This document shows positions 26,758 to 35,982 of a DNA stretch of 64,000 nt, piece by piece. The DNA is from Nonlabens sp. Hel1_33_55 (GTDB lineage: Bacteria > Bacteroidota > Bacteroidia > Flavobacteriales > Flavobacteriaceae). Position 1 is the stretch's first letter, and each line of letters starts with the position of its first letter. The notes under the pieces are model-generated. The model was not told the origin of the DNA. It made no database searches and was given only the letters and a program-made list of their open reading frames with translations. The translations under genes were made by a program, and so were the position numbers. The DNA lies in contig NZ_LT627735.1 in NCBI RefSeq assembly GCF_900101765.1, forward strand, positions 2,325,501 through 2,389,500. The letters run 5' to 3'.

Positions 26758-29700
26758 CTATCCCACCACAAAATTCACAATCTTTCCAGGCACGATAATC
26801 GTCTTGCGTACTACCTTTCCTTCCAACTGCTCTTGAACTTTCTCGTTTTCCAAAACCATTTGTTCCAGTTCATCTTTTGAAACATCTACTGGTAGGTCCA
26901 GTGTAAATTTCATTTTACCGTTAAACGAAATAGGGTACGTCTTGCTGCTTTCTACCAGATATTTCTCTTCAAATACTGGAAACTCAGCCTCGCTGATGGA
27001 TTCATTGTGACCTAGTAATGACCACAATTCTTCTGCGATGTGTGGCGCATATGGCGACACCAATATCGCAAGTGGTTCCAATACTCCACGGTTATTGCAT
27101 TTTTGAGCGGTCAATTCATTCACTGCGATCATAAAGCTACTCACGCTGGTATTAAATGAGAAGTTCTCAATATCCTCGCGAGTTTTCTTGATGGTTTTAT
27201 GCAAGGTTTTCATGCTGTCTGGCGAGGCTTTCTCATCGCTCACATTAAAACCGTTTTCATCGTGATACAGTTTCCACAGCTTTTTGATAAAACCATAAAC
27301 TCCCGTAATTCCTGCGGTATTCCAAGGCTTGGCCTGCTCTAGCGGACCTAGAAACATTTCATACAAACGCAACGTATCTGCTCCATATTGATCGCAGATA
27401 TCGTCTGGATTAACGACGTTGTATTTGGACTTAGACATTTTTTCAACCTCTCGGGAGACCTTCCAGTCAGTAGTGTTAGGTGAATTAAAAAGCTTTCCGT
27501 TTTGGAATTCCAGAAAAACACTATTCACATATTCTTGGTGATTGTTGTGTGATCTGAAATCATCGGTATTCATTTTATCATTATGGACAATTGAAACGTC
27601 AACCCTAATTTTACTTAAACTAAAGCTTGGTTCTTCTGGAATATCAGACACCGCATTTTTTACGATATAGTCCTGTAATAGATAATCAACGTCTGTGTAA
27701 AGCAATGAGTCTGGACCTTCTTTGCTTTCACAAGATTTTGAAAAGACATCTAAGCTGACAAATGTCGGGTTCTGCATTGAAATCCCATGAATTTCATTTC
27801 GTAATTGGTAATAAGGATTCAGTCGATAAGCAAAAGCACTTTCACCTAAAATCATCCCTTGATTGATCATCTTTTGGAATGGCTCATTGACCGTGACTTT
27901 TCCAAGATCATGCAACAACTTCACCCAGAATCTGCTGTACAACAAGTGACCTGTTGCGTGCTCGCTTCCTCCTATATATAGATCGACGTTTTGCCAGTAT
28001 TCTTGAGCCTCGCTCGAGAACATTTCGTTCTCATTGTTGGCATCCATGTATCTAAACATGTACCATGAACTTCCTGCCCAGCCTGGCATGGTGTTTAATT
28101 CTAAGGGATATACACAATCACGGTCGTCATCGTTGGAAACGACTTTGTTTTCTTTGGTACACCAACTCCAATGCGTGGCACGTCCCAAAGGTGGTGCGCC
28201 ATCTTCGGTAGGTAGATATTCATCTACCTCTGGTAATTCCAGTGGCAAATATTTGCGGTCAATCATTTGTGGCAAACCATCTTTGAAATACACTGGAAAT
28301 GGCTCACCCCAATAACGTTGTCTGGAGAATACCGCATCGCGCAATCTGTAGTTGGTCTTTCCTTTACCAGCACCAACTTCTTCCAGCTTTTCAATAGCTG
28401 CTGCCATCGCGCCAGATTTATAACTCATTCCGTTAAGGGACTCGCTGTTGGTGATTTTTGTATCGTCTTTTGCGGCATAGGCTTCCTCACTCACGTCCAC
28501 ATCCTTGAAGATGTTTTTGATTTCGGGCATTCCTTTCTGACCTGCAAAGAAGTTGGCAAAAGCATGATCACGCTCATCACCACATGGTACTGCCATTACA
28601 GCTCCAGTTCCATAACCTGCCAATACATAATCGCCTATCCATACCGGTATCTTTTCACCGCTCAATGGATGTAGCGCATAGGCTCCCGTGAATACACCTG
28701 ATATGGTTTTCACATCTGCCATGCGCTCTCGCTCTGATCTCGCCGCGGTAGCTTTTTTGTACGCCTCAACCGCTTGTTTTTGATCTTCTGTGGTTATGAT
28801 ATCGACCAACTCATGTTCTGGTGCCAGCGTCATGAAGGTCACTCCATAGATAGTATCAGGTCGTGTGGTGAAGACGTCTATTTTCAAATCTTTTTCGGAA
28901 ACATCTGCCCCATTGCCTGCGGCATTTCCCCTAAGGGGAAAATTGTCATCGCTTCGATCCAGCTTAAAGGTTACCATCGATCCTATCGATTTTCCAATCC
29001 AGTTGCGCTGGATTTCTTTGATGGATTCGCTCCAGTCGAGACCTTCCAAATCATTCAATAAACGCTCTGCAAATGCGCTAATACGCATCATCCACTGGCG
29101 CATTTTTTTGCGCACTACTGGATGACCACCACGTTCTGAAACGCCGTTGACTATTTCATCATTGGCCAGTACGGTTCCTAATGCTGGACACCAGTTGACT
29201 TCGGTATCTGCAAGGAAAGTCAAACGATATTCGAGTAGAATTTCTTGTTGTTCTTGTTCTGTAAAAGCGTTCCATTCTGCTGCTGTGAACTGTCGCAAAT
29301 CTTCATCTGTTGCAGCGTTGATGGAAGTTGTTCCGCTTTCGCGAAAGCAAAACTCCAACTCACTTATAGGGCGTGCTTTGTTTGCAATGTTATCGTACCA
29401 GCTGTCAAACAACATGATGAAGATCTCCTGCGTGTATTTGTAATAATCTGGAGAGGAGGTTTTTACCTCACGCGACCAGTCAAAACTAAACCCGATGCGG
29501 TCCATCTGCTCGCGGTACCTCGCAATGTTGTCCTTTGTAGTAATCGCAGGATGCTGACCAGTTTGTATCGCGTACTGTTCTGCCGGCAATCCAAAGCTAT
29601 CATAACCCATGGGGTGTAACACGTTAAAGCCAGTGTGGCGCTTATAACGAGAGACAATGTCGCTGGCGATGTAGCCCAATGGATGACCCACATGCAGACC

Positions 29701-29838
29701 AGCGCCACTAGGATATGGGAACATATCTAGCGCGTAGAATTTTGGCTTTTCAGAATGATTCTGAGCGTGGAACGTGCCGTTCTGGGCCCAGTAATTCTGC
29801 CATTTCTTTTCAATTTCCTTGTGGTCGTACAGTAACAT
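26758..29838 (-). CDS. leuS: Leucyl-tRNA synthetase with extra insertions
   Basis: 1026 residues from the ATG at 29838; a longer frame runs over the promoter. Class I signatures are HVGH (49-52) in PYPSGAGLHVGHPLGY and KMSKS (800-804) before KYNVVNPDDI. The editing domain is present (DVFTTRPDTIYGVTFM). It charges tRNA-Leu. It is longer than I expect. One insertion, with NFPLRGNAAGNGADV, precedes the TRPDT motif and coincides with palindromic DNA at 28911-28945. Another lies before KMSKS (about 690-795). The palindrome at 29335-29348 encodes FRES in FCFRESGT. Confidence 0.95.
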   Translation of the reverse strand: MLLYDHKEIEKKWQNYWAQNGTFHAQNHSEKPKFYALDMFPYPSGAGLHVGHPLGYIASDIVSRYKRHTGFNVLHPMGYDSFGLPAEQYAIQTGQHPAITTKDNIARYREQMDRIGFSFDWSREVKTSSPDYYKYTQEIFIMLFDSWYDNIANKARPISELEFCFRESGTTSINAATDEDLRQFTAAEWNAFTEQEQQEILLEYRLTFLADTEVNWCPALGTVLANDEIVNGVSERGGHPVVRKKMRQWMMRISAFAERLLNDLEGLDWSESIKEIQRNWIGKSIGSMVTFKLDRSDDNFPLRGNAAGNGADVSEKDLKIDVFTTRPDTIYGVTFMTLAPEHELVDIITTEDQKQAVEAYKKATAARSERERMADVKTISGVFTGAYALHPLSGEKIPVWIGDYVLAGYGTGAVMAVPCGDERDHAFANFFAGQKGMPEIKNIFKDVDVSEEAYAAKDDTKITNSESLNGMSYKSGAMAAAIEKLEEVGAGKGKTNYRLRDAVFSRQRYWGEPFPVYFKDGLPQMIDRKYLPLELPEVDEYLPTEDGAPPLGRATHWSWCTKENKVVSNDDDRDCVYPLELNTMPGWAGSSWYMFRYMDANNENEMFSSEAQEYWQNVDLYIGGSEHATGHLLYSRFWVKLLHDLGKVTVNEPFQKMINQGMILGESAFAYRLNPYYQLRNEIHGISMQNPTFVSLDVFSKSCESKEGPDSLLYTDVDYLLQDYIVKNAVSDIPEEPSFSLSKIRVDVSIVHNDKMNTDDFRSHNNHQEYVNSVFLEFQNGKLFNSPNTTDWKVSREVEKMSKSKYNVVNPDDICDQYGADTLRLYEMFLGPLEQAKPWNTAGITGVYGFIKKLWKLYHDENGFNVSDEKASPDSMKTLHKTIKKTREDIENFSFNTSVSSFMIAVNELTAQKCNNRGVLEPLAILVSPYAPHIAEELWSLLGHNESISEAEFPVFEEKYLVESSKTYPISFNGKMKFTLDLPVDVSKDELEQMVLENEKVQEQLEGKVVRKTIIVPGKIVNFVVG
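28911..28945. repeat. Palindromic element inside leuS
   Basis: TTTCCCCT/AGGGGAAA arms next to TGCC-GCA-GGCA arms, encoding FPLRGNAAGNG. It looks like an in-frame insertion of an intergenic-type repeat. Confidence 0.55.
29335..29348. repeat. GCTTTCGCGAAAGC palindrome, in leuS
   Basis: Perfect copy, read as C-FRES in a non-motif region of LeuS. Confidence 0.9.
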
Positions 29839-29857
29839 TCGATGGATTTGTAAGCCG

Positions 29858-29865
29858 CAAAAATA
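29858..29865 (-). promoter_or_regulatory. leuS: Candidate -7 box (TATTTTTG) for leuS
   Basis: TAnnTTTG match 19 bp upstream of the ATG at 29838; it lies inside the longer open frame and so supports the shorter start. Confidence 0.6.
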
Positions 29866-29927
29866 GGCAGTTTGCAACAAGTAATAAACTTATGACGTTG
29901 TAAACCCGGACACCACAGGAACTTTGT

Positions 29928-29935
29928 TATTTTTG
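29928..29935 (+). promoter_or_regulatory. ftsX: Candidate -7 box (TATTTTTG) for ftsX
   Basis: TAnnTTTG match 28 bp upstream of the ATG at 29964, divergent from the leuS box. Confidence 0.55.
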
Positions 29936-29963
29936 TTCTCTTAATCCATTGCAACAGCGATTT

Positions 29964-30842
29964 ATGGCATCATCTTCTTCCTATCAAAAGCGCCGCTTGT
30001 TCAGCTCCTATTTTTGGGTGGTGATCAGTGTTTTCTTGGTACTTTTTATGTTGGGCCTACAGGGCTTTTTCTTGCTGAATAGCCAGAAACTAGCCGATTA
30101 CTTCCGCGAGCAGGTGCCTATGTCCATCTATTTTAAGGACAGCGCCAAGGATGTAGAAATGCAACAGTTGGAGAAATCATTACAAATGGCAGACTATACC
30201 AAAAGTGCTGTGTTTGTGAGTAGTGAAGAAGGCGCCAAACAAACGATTGACGATCTGGGCGAGGATTTTGTAGCAAAATTGGACGGTTTTAACCCAATAC
30301 CTAATTCTATTGATGTGCGATTGAACGCAAGTTTTGTGGATGATAGCCAGATCCAGCAAATTGCAGATGATCTTGCCGCAAAGGATTTTGTTCAGGAAGT
30401 GAGTTATGACAAGCCGCTAGTTTCCCTATTGAACGAGAACGTAAAACGTATCTCTTTCTGGATGTTGATCGTGAGCGGTGTCTTTATTTTTATTGCCTTC
30501 CTATTGATTAACAGCTCTATTCGACTATCGATTTACGCCAAACGTTTTACCATCAAAACCATGCAAATGGTAGGTGCGACCAAAGGTTTTATACGCAAAC
30601 CATTTATCACGACCAGCATCAAACTGGGCGTCATCGGTGCATTGCTAGCACTAGTAGCCTTAGGCGGCGTGGTCTATTGGATGGATGGTTACGTACCCGA
30701 ATTAGAAATTTTACAGAACTATAAAATGCTGGCAATTTTGTTTGTGGGCGTTTTAGTTTTTGGAGTCTTGATCAGTTTGATAAGTACATTTTTTGCAACG
30801 ACTCGTTATCTTAATTTAAGAACGGATCAGCTTTACTATTAA
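29964..30842 (+). CDS. ftsX: Cell division ABC permease FtsX
   Basis: 292 residues from the ATG at 29964 (a TTG at 29949 adds five residues). One helix (about 19-40) is followed by a periplasmic domain with VPMSIYFKD and a FtsX-type permease domain of three helices with KTMQMVGATKGFIRKPF, the coupling motif. FtsX works with FtsE to activate peptidoglycan hydrolases at the septum. ftsE is not adjacent. The following genes DUF3098, uppP and truB form a conserved Bacteroidetes run. Confidence 0.9.
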   Translation: MASSSSYQKRRLFSSYFWVVISVFLVLFMLGLQGFFLLNSQKLADYFREQVPMSIYFKDSAKDVEMQQLEKSLQMADYTKSAVFVSSEEGAKQTIDDLGEDFVAKLDGFNPIPNSIDVRLNASFVDDSQIQQIADDLAAKDFVQEVSYDKPLVSLLNENVKRISFWMLIVSGVFIFIAFLLINSSIRLSIYAKRFTIKTMQMVGATKGFIRKPFITTSIKLGVIGALLALVALGGVVYWMDGYVPELEILQNYKMLAILFVGVLVFGVLISLISTFFATTRYLNLRTDQLYY

Positions 30843-30947
30843 AGACAAAAGATCGCTGCACTCAACGACGAAAGACGAAAGACTATTCTGGTTGCGTAGA
30901 ATTGATGATGAGTTCGCTTTCGCGAAAGCGGAATTATAAAAGAAATT
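30843..30947. other. Gap between ftsX and DUF3098 gene with repeats
   Basis: Contains a short tandem GACGAAA unit (about 30867-30883) and a perfect palindrome copy at 30916-30929. Confidence 0.6.
30916..30929. repeat. GCTTTCGCGAAAGC palindrome, intergenic
   Basis: Perfect copy 19 bp upstream of the DUF3098 start codon, flanked by TTC and GGAA. Confidence 0.9.
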
Positions 30948-31232
30948 ATGAGTAAAAAAGTCAAAAAGAACGAACCAGTCCAAAGCAACGAGCCTGATTA
31001 TGTCAAGCCGGTTTTTGGATTTGTTTTTAAGAAGAAAAATTACACGTGGATGATCATAGGTCTTGCCGTGATTGCGTTAGGTTTTATCCTGATGATAGGT
31101 GGCGGTAGTGACGATCCCAGCGTATTCAACCCAGAGATATTCTCGTGGAGACGTATTAGACTTGCGCCAGCTTTAGTTATCATAGGTTTTGGGATTCAGG
31201 TATATGCCATCCTTCTAGATCCAGATAAATAA
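30948..31232 (+). CDS. DUF3098 small membrane protein
   Basis: 94 residues, two helices (about 34-52 and 74-90). FGFVFKKKNYTWMIIGLAVIALGFILM and NPEIFSWRRIRLAPALVIIGFGIQVYAI match the DUF3098 family that usually lies between ftsX and uppP in this phylum. Function unknown; context suggests cell envelope or division. Its stop overlaps the uppP start (TAATGG). Confidence 0.85.
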   Translation: MSKKVKKNEPVQSNEPDYVKPVFGFVFKKKNYTWMIIGLAVIALGFILMIGGGSDDPSVFNPEIFSWRRIRLAPALVIIGFGIQVYAILLDPDK

Positions 31233-32029
31233 TGGATGCATTTGATGCCGCCATCCTGGGCGTAGTTCAAGGTCTCACCGAATTTCTTCCTGTTTCTTCC
31301 AGTGGACATTTGGAATTGGGAAAAGCCATTTTAGGAGACACTTCTGTTCCTGAAGAAAGTTTAATGTTTACAGTGGTGCTTCATTTTGCCACTGCGTTGA
31401 GCACCATTGTTGTTTTTAGAAAAGACATTATGGAACTGCTTAAAGGGATCTTTGCGTTCCAATGGAATGAGGAAACCCAGTTTGCAGCCAAGATTGTCCT
31501 ATCCATGATTCCAGCAGTATTCGTCGGTTTACTATTTGAAGAAGAATTGGAATCACTTTTTGGCGGCAATGTGCTGCTTGTTGGATTTATGTTGATCGTT
31601 ACAGGCCTTTTACTTTTCCTCGCTGGCCGTGCCAAGAATACTGGTAAATCGGTAAGTTGGAAGGATGCTATCATCATAGGTGTTTCTCAAGCAATCGCAA
31701 TATTACCAGGAGTTTCACGTAGCGGTGCTACTATTTCAACGTCCGTTTTGTTAGGTAATGATCGTACTAAAGCGGCTCGCTTTTCCTTTTTGATGGTAGT
31801 TCCGTTAATTCTAGGAAAAATAGCCAAAGACGTCATGAGTGGCGATTTGAATGTAGAATCTAGTTCTAGCTTGCCATTGCTTATAGGTTTTATAGCTGCA
31901 TTTGTAACTGGGTTGGTGGCTTGTACGTGGATGATTTCGCTCGTGAAAAAAGCCAAGTTGCATTACTTCTCTTATTACTGTTTTGCGGTTGGGATTGTAG
32001 CAATAATTGCAGGCAGTCTCGCAGCGTAA
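31232..32029 (+). CDS. uppP: Undecaprenyl-diphosphatase UppP/BacA
   Basis: 265-residue membrane enzyme that dephosphorylates undecaprenyl pyrophosphate for recycling of the cell-wall lipid carrier. Signatures are GVVQGLTEFLPVSSSGHLEL at the N-terminus and GVSQAIAILPGVSRSGATIS in the middle, the two active-site motifs. Length is normal. Confidence 0.95.
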   Translation: MDAFDAAILGVVQGLTEFLPVSSSGHLELGKAILGDTSVPEESLMFTVVLHFATALSTIVVFRKDIMELLKGIFAFQWNEETQFAAKIVLSMIPAVFVGLLFEEELESLFGGNVLLVGFMLIVTGLLLFLAGRAKNTGKSVSWKDAIIIGVSQAIAILPGVSRSGATISTSVLLGNDRTKAARFSFLMVVPLILGKIAKDVMSGDLNVESSSSLPLLIGFIAAFVTGLVACTWMISLVKKAKLHYFSYYCFAVGIVAIIAGSLAA

Positions 32030-32061
32030 ACTTTTTATATTCATTCCCAGAAAATCACAAA

Positions 32062-32766
32062 TTGAATCAGCAAGTTCCCGACAACCCATATTCTCCAGGT
32101 AACGTCCTACTTTTTGACAAACCTTTAAACTGGACATCGTTCCAAGTGGTTAACAAAGTTCGCTGGATGATTAAGCAGCGTTATGGATTGAAGAAAATCA
32201 AGGTAGGTCATGCGGGAACATTGGATCCGCTAGCTACGGGATTACTGATCATTTGCACAGGAAAAAAAACCAAGAACATTGATTCCTACCAAGCCCAAAA
32301 AAAGGAATATACTGGAACTATAACATTAGGAGCCACGACACCTAGCTATGATCTAGAAACCGAGATCGATCAAAATTTTCCAACAGATCATTTAACAAAA
32401 GAATTACTTCAAAAAACCACTGAACAGTTCACTGGCGAAATCCAGCAGCGACCACCTATTTTTAGCGCCATAAAACAAGACGGCAAACGTCTGTATGAAC
32501 TTGCTCGAGAGGGAAAAACTACAGAGATACCAACCAGATCGGTAACCGTAATAGATTTTGAATTGACTAGAATCAATCTGCCAGAAGTTGATTTTAGAAT
32601 CAGCTGCAGTAAAGGAACCTATATTAGATCATTGGCTCATGATTTTGGAGCAGCGCTGGACAATGGTGGTCATTTAAGCGCACTGCGCAGGACTAAGATT
32701 GGTGATTATAGCGTTGAAGATGCTATAAGTATTGAGGAGTTTGAGGAAATATTGGAGGTCAATTAA
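32062..32766 (+). CDS. truB: tRNA pseudouridine-55 synthase TruB
   Basis: The catalytic block KVGHAGTLDPLATGLLIICTG contains the essential Asp of the GTLDPxATG motif; KEYTGTITLG, RPPIFSAIK and CSKGTYIRSLAHDFG are also diagnostic. It makes pseudouridine 55 in the tRNA T-loop. The open frame begins at 31921, but the part before 32062 overlaps uppP. I chose the TTG at 32062, giving 235 residues; there is no in-frame ATG between the end of uppP and the core. Confidence 0.92.
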   Translation: MNQQVPDNPYSPGNVLLFDKPLNWTSFQVVNKVRWMIKQRYGLKKIKVGHAGTLDPLATGLLIICTGKKTKNIDSYQAQKKEYTGTITLGATTPSYDLETEIDQNFPTDHLTKELLQKTTEQFTGEIQQRPPIFSAIKQDGKRLYELAREGKTTEIPTRSVTVIDFELTRINLPEVDFRISCSKGTYIRSLAHDFGAALDNGGHLSALRRTKIGDYSVEDAISIEEFEEILEVN

Positions 32767-32802
32767 AAACTCAGATGCATTTCAATGCAACGATCTTCTT
32801 TT

Positions 32803-33702
32803 TTATTCTTCATTGAGTAACTTTTCCATAAAGCCGACAATCAGCGGCTTTATCAATTCTGGTCGCGCCCACGCTATCTCGTGTCCAGTATCTGGAATAG
32901 TTATGATTTCTATATTCTCAAAAACACCTCTCGTATAATTGACGTTATCGTAAGGTACGATGTCATCAACATCGCCATGTATGTGAAGCACTGGAACCTT
33001 GATTTGATCCCATTCCGCAGCGATCAAATCCAATTCCTTTGAATGAACGGTTTTTTCATCGCCTGCGACACGGTAACCAGTGGGAACCAACCAACGCGTC
33101 AGCCACCATTGGGTAAATTTTGATTGCCATATATACTTCTCGTTATTAGGATCAATCGCTGGTGAAATCATGATGACTCCTTTGACACGGCTGTTTTCAT
33201 AAGCTAATCTAGCTGCTAGTGGTCCGCCATAGGATGAACCAACTGCAATCACATTTTCCAACTCGAAATGATCTAATAGACCGCTCATCAATTTGGCTTG
33301 TAAATCGATGGAAGTCATTTCCTTTCCAAAATTGGAATATCCATAACCTGGTCGATCTACAGCATGTAAGTTGGCATTCGTAACAAAAGTACTATCACTT
33401 AAATATCTGTTCCATGCCGAAAGTGAACTGGGCGATCCATGAAAAAACACAAAGTTGACGGTAGCATTTTGCCTCTTTACACTTTGAATACGAATATTGA
33501 GGTCGAGACTATCGATAGCAAAGTAATCAATCTGATTTTGGATTTTTTTAGCGCTGAAATGTTCCTGTAATTCAGCATCTGTGGAGCGGTATTGCAGAAC
33601 GGTGCAGGATTGTAATACAGCAAATGAAATCGCTATAAAAAAAAAGGTGACCAATCGCCTGATTAGATTAAACGAGATATTTTGGTCTAAAATTTTTATC
33701 AC
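32803..33702 (-). CDS. Alpha/beta-hydrolase lipoprotein
   Basis: 299 residues. N-terminal hydrophobic stretch ending LQSC suggests a lipoprotein. Alpha/beta-hydrolase core: HGSPSS oxyanion region, nucleophile Ser in GSSYGG, acid in DVDDIVP and His in DTGHEIAW. Substrate unknown; similar proteins are annotated as hydrolases or peptidases of the AB hydrolase fold. It is convergent with truB and 26 bp downstream of the XRE gene. Confidence 0.8.
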   Translation of the reverse strand: MIKILDQNISFNLIRRLVTFFFIAISFAVLQSCTVLQYRSTDAELQEHFSAKKIQNQIDYFAIDSLDLNIRIQSVKRQNATVNFVFFHGSPSSLSAWNRYLSDSTFVTNANLHAVDRPGYGYSNFGKEMTSIDLQAKLMSGLLDHFELENVIAVGSSYGGPLAARLAYENSRVKGVIMISPAIDPNNEKYIWQSKFTQWWLTRWLVPTGYRVAGDEKTVHSKELDLIAAEWDQIKVPVLHIHGDVDDIVPYDNVNYTRGVFENIEIITIPDTGHEIAWARPELIKPLIVGFMEKLLNEE

Positions 33703-33728
33703 CTGATTATCAAATTATAAAGTAAAAA

Positions 33729-34487
33729 CTAGCTGGTCAATTTACGCAGTTCTTCCATTTGTTGTTGAAGAGCATTCATTTTACTAGAAATATCGTTTGC
33801 AATCTCAGGCAAACGACGGTAGAAGACATATCTCGCGCGCCATAGTTCTTTAATTTGTGTAAGCTCGAGTGTCACATCCTCTATTTTTTTATGATCTGCT
33901 CTCAAGATCAATTTTTTGCCTGTGATGTACATCCTGCGTAATATGAATTGATCTGCAGTGATCGCTAGCACCATGGTACCTGCATTTAATTTGGGGATTA
34001 CTGCAGTAGGAACACGCTCTGATATAACGATGTCCTTGGGAAACAAACCTTCATCACGGCTCGTCATTTCTAAACTATCTACTGTGTAAGCAATGAATTC
34101 TTTCTCAAGATTGATAGGCAGACTCAATTGAGGCATGTCTTCAATAAACTGGTCGTTCTCTCTGTATTGAAGATATTCACTAGCATTATTAGGAGTAATA
34201 CAGGGCACACAGGCAAATTTTTCTCTTTCTAAATCATCAGGAGAGATCGTCAGTTCATCATTAAATCTTAGCAATTGATTCACCGTTAATTCTGCAGTGA
34301 GCATATGGTCAATAGAAATGCTAAAATAATTAGCAATCATAATGATTGTTTCAATTTTTGGTTCACTACGTCCTTCTTCATAAGCGCCTAATGTACCACG
34401 CTTTAAATTAAACAAGTCGGCAAATGCTTGCTGTGACAAACCCTTAACTCCACGTATCTTTTTGATGTTTTTTCCGAAAAAGGACAT
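33729..34487 (-). CDS. XRE-family regulator with S24-like C-terminal region
   Basis: 252 residues. The helix-turn-helix domain lies at about 5-65 (KNIKKIRGVKGLSQQAFADL, then LKRGTLGAYEEGRSEPK). The middle (SLEMTSRDEGLFPKDIVISE, FILRRMYITGKKLILRADHK) resembles the S24/LexA-like sensor fold, though I cannot assign the catalytic Ser/Lys pair. A coiled coil (SKMNALQQQMEELRKL) ends it. It is divergent from the PspA-flotillin cluster, and three TTGCTAAT sites lie in the shared upstream region, so it may regulate itself and perhaps the cluster. Confidence 0.8.
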   Translation of the reverse strand: MSFFGKNIKKIRGVKGLSQQAFADLFNLKRGTLGAYEEGRSEPKIETIIMIANYFSISIDHMLTAELTVNQLLRFNDELTISPDDLEREKFACVPCITPNNASEYLQYRENDQFIEDMPQLSLPINLEKEFIAYTVDSLEMTSRDEGLFPKDIVISERVPTAVIPKLNAGTMVLAITADQFILRRMYITGKKLILRADHKKIEDVTLELTQIKELWRARYVFYRRLPEIANDISSKMNALQQQMEELRKLTS

Positions 34488-34491
34488 TATT

Positions 34492-34572
34492 TTGCTAATT
34501 TTATTTGCAATTAAAACTTTTTGCTTATATTTACACTAACAATATTAGCAATATCAATTCATAATTGCTAAT
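34492..34572. promoter_or_regulatory. Three TTGCTAAT motifs, candidate XRE operators
   Basis: TTGCTAAT at 34492-34499, inverted ATTAGCAA at 34544-34551, and TTGCTAAT at 34565-34572. The repeated octamer directly upstream of the XRE start suggests autoregulation. Confidence 0.5.
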
Positions 34573-34648
34573 TTTTTGAACATTAATACCTCTAGTATTT
34601 ATGATTAACATTCAAATTAGAACGATGCAGTAGGCCGTTGCAGAGTTC

Positions 34649-34662
34649 GCTTTCGCGAAAGC
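34649..34662. repeat. GCTTTCGCGAAAGC palindrome, intergenic
   Basis: Perfect copy about 120 bp upstream of the YbjN-like gene, between TTC and GAAATAA. Confidence 0.9.
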
Positions 34663-34784
34663 GAAATAACCATCAACCTTAAAACAACTATTATGACGAC
34701 GTTTATTCTTCTCTATATTCAGGAATGCTTAACTATTTTCCTGTGATCACGAAGCAGCTTTTTGTAATATTAAACCTCTAAAAA

Positions 34785-35186
34785 ATGCCAATGGACAATT
34801 ATTTTAATACCATTAAGGACTTCCTACAAGAACTTAATTTTGAGATTACCAGAGAAAATCGTGCTGACGGCATTCTTGTCATTGAAAAAGAAAGTGTAGG
34901 TGTAAAGAACCTGATATTAGGGATTGCACCTCCTATTTTAATCATGGAGCAATATATTTTCAAAATCAATAACAAAAATGAAGAGGTTTTTAAAAGCCTA
35001 CTTCAAAAAAATAGAGATATCATTCACGGCGCTTTTGTACTGGATGAGAGTGGATCTAAAGTCATCTTTAGAGACACCCTGCAAATTGAGAACATCGACT
35101 TGAATGAACTAGAAGGTACACTTAATTCCTTAAGCTTGCTTTTAAGTGAATACTCTGACCACATTATTAAATTTTCTAAATACTAA
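34785..35186 (+). CDS. YbjN/Tir-chaperone-like protein
   Basis: 133 residues, soluble. The pattern DFLQELNFEI, ILVIEKESVGVKNLIL, FRDTLQIENIDLNELEGTLN matches the YbjN or type III chaperone-like proteins that accompany PspA genes in Bacteroidetes, to my knowledge. It starts at MPM; an ATG two codons on is possible. It ends 12 bp before the pspA-like gene, so the two are co-transcribed. It may act as an adaptor or chaperone for its neighbours; inference. Confidence 0.6.
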   Translation: MPMDNYFNTIKDFLQELNFEITRENRADGILVIEKESVGVKNLILGIAPPILIMEQYIFKINNKNEEVFKSLLQKNRDIIHGAFVLDESGSKVIFRDTLQIENIDLNELEGTLNSLSLLLSEYSDHIIKFSKY

Positions 35187-35198
35187 AAAAACAATATC

Positions 35199-35912
35199 AT
35201 GAACATATTCAAACGACTTTTCAAAATAGGACAGGCAGAAGCAAACGCAGCTGTCAACAACATGGAAGACCCAATCAAAATGACCGAACAAGGAATTCTT
35301 GATATGAAGGAAGACCTGAATAAAAGCGTAGAGGCAATGGCTCAAGTAAAAGCACTAGCTATACGCTCCAAAAATGACAAGGAAGAACATGCTGCTACCG
35401 CAAAGGATTATGAGCAAAAGGCTATAATTATTCTAAAGAAAGCCCATAGTGGCGAGATGGATACTACAGCAGCAGATCGACTTGCTAAAGAAGCGCTAGC
35501 CAAAAAAGAGGCAGCACAACTTAATGTAGAGCGTGCCCAGAAGGAAAGTGAGAAATTTGAGAATAACGTGGCTCAATTGAAGTCAACTATTGACACGATC
35601 AAATCTAATATCACCAACTGGGAGAATGAATTAAAGACATTGAAAGCGCGTGTCAAAGTAAGCGATGCAACCAAAAATGTCAATAAACAAATGGCAGAAC
35701 TTGACAGCACTGGCACTGTGAGCATGCTTGAGCGTATGAAGGAAAAGGTAGCTCAAGACGAAGCACTTGCTGAAGCCTACAGCGACATGGCTGGATCAAG
35801 AACAAGTGTTGATGACGAAATCGACGCTGCGGCAGACACCAAACAAGCTAAAGTGGATGACGACCTTGCCAAATTAAAAGCACAATTGGGCATCAAGAAG
35901 GATGAAGCATAA
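35199..35912 (+). CDS. pspA: PspA/IM30 family protein
   Basis: 237 residues, almost wholly helical coiled coil. The opening FKRLFKIGQAEANAAVNNMEDP is the amphipathic membrane-binding helix and linker of PspA/Vipp1 proteins; long heptad stretches and AQLKSTIDTIKSNITNWENEL follow. PspA proteins are ESCRT-III-like and protect or remodel the inner membrane under stress. No pspF or pspBC genes are nearby, so the partners here are different. Confidence 0.88.
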   Translation: MNIFKRLFKIGQAEANAAVNNMEDPIKMTEQGILDMKEDLNKSVEAMAQVKALAIRSKNDKEEHAATAKDYEQKAIIILKKAHSGEMDTTAADRLAKEALAKKEAAQLNVERAQKESEKFENNVAQLKSTIDTIKSNITNWENELKTLKARVKVSDATKNVNKQMAELDSTGTVSMLERMKEKVAQDEALAEAYSDMAGSRTSVDDEIDAAADTKQAKVDDDLAKLKAQLGIKKDEA

Positions 35913-35982
35913 AATGCTTTTGAAGGGATTGGCAACAATGTCAGTCTAAGCGTGTAAAAACCTAACCATTAACAACCAACCA

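Larger units (their letters stand above)
34488..34784. other. Divergent regulatory region of XRE gene and PspA-flotillin cluster
   Basis: Holds three TTGCTAAT-type motifs and a perfect palindrome (34649-34662); the half nearer the cluster shows no clear -7 box. Confidence 0.55.
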
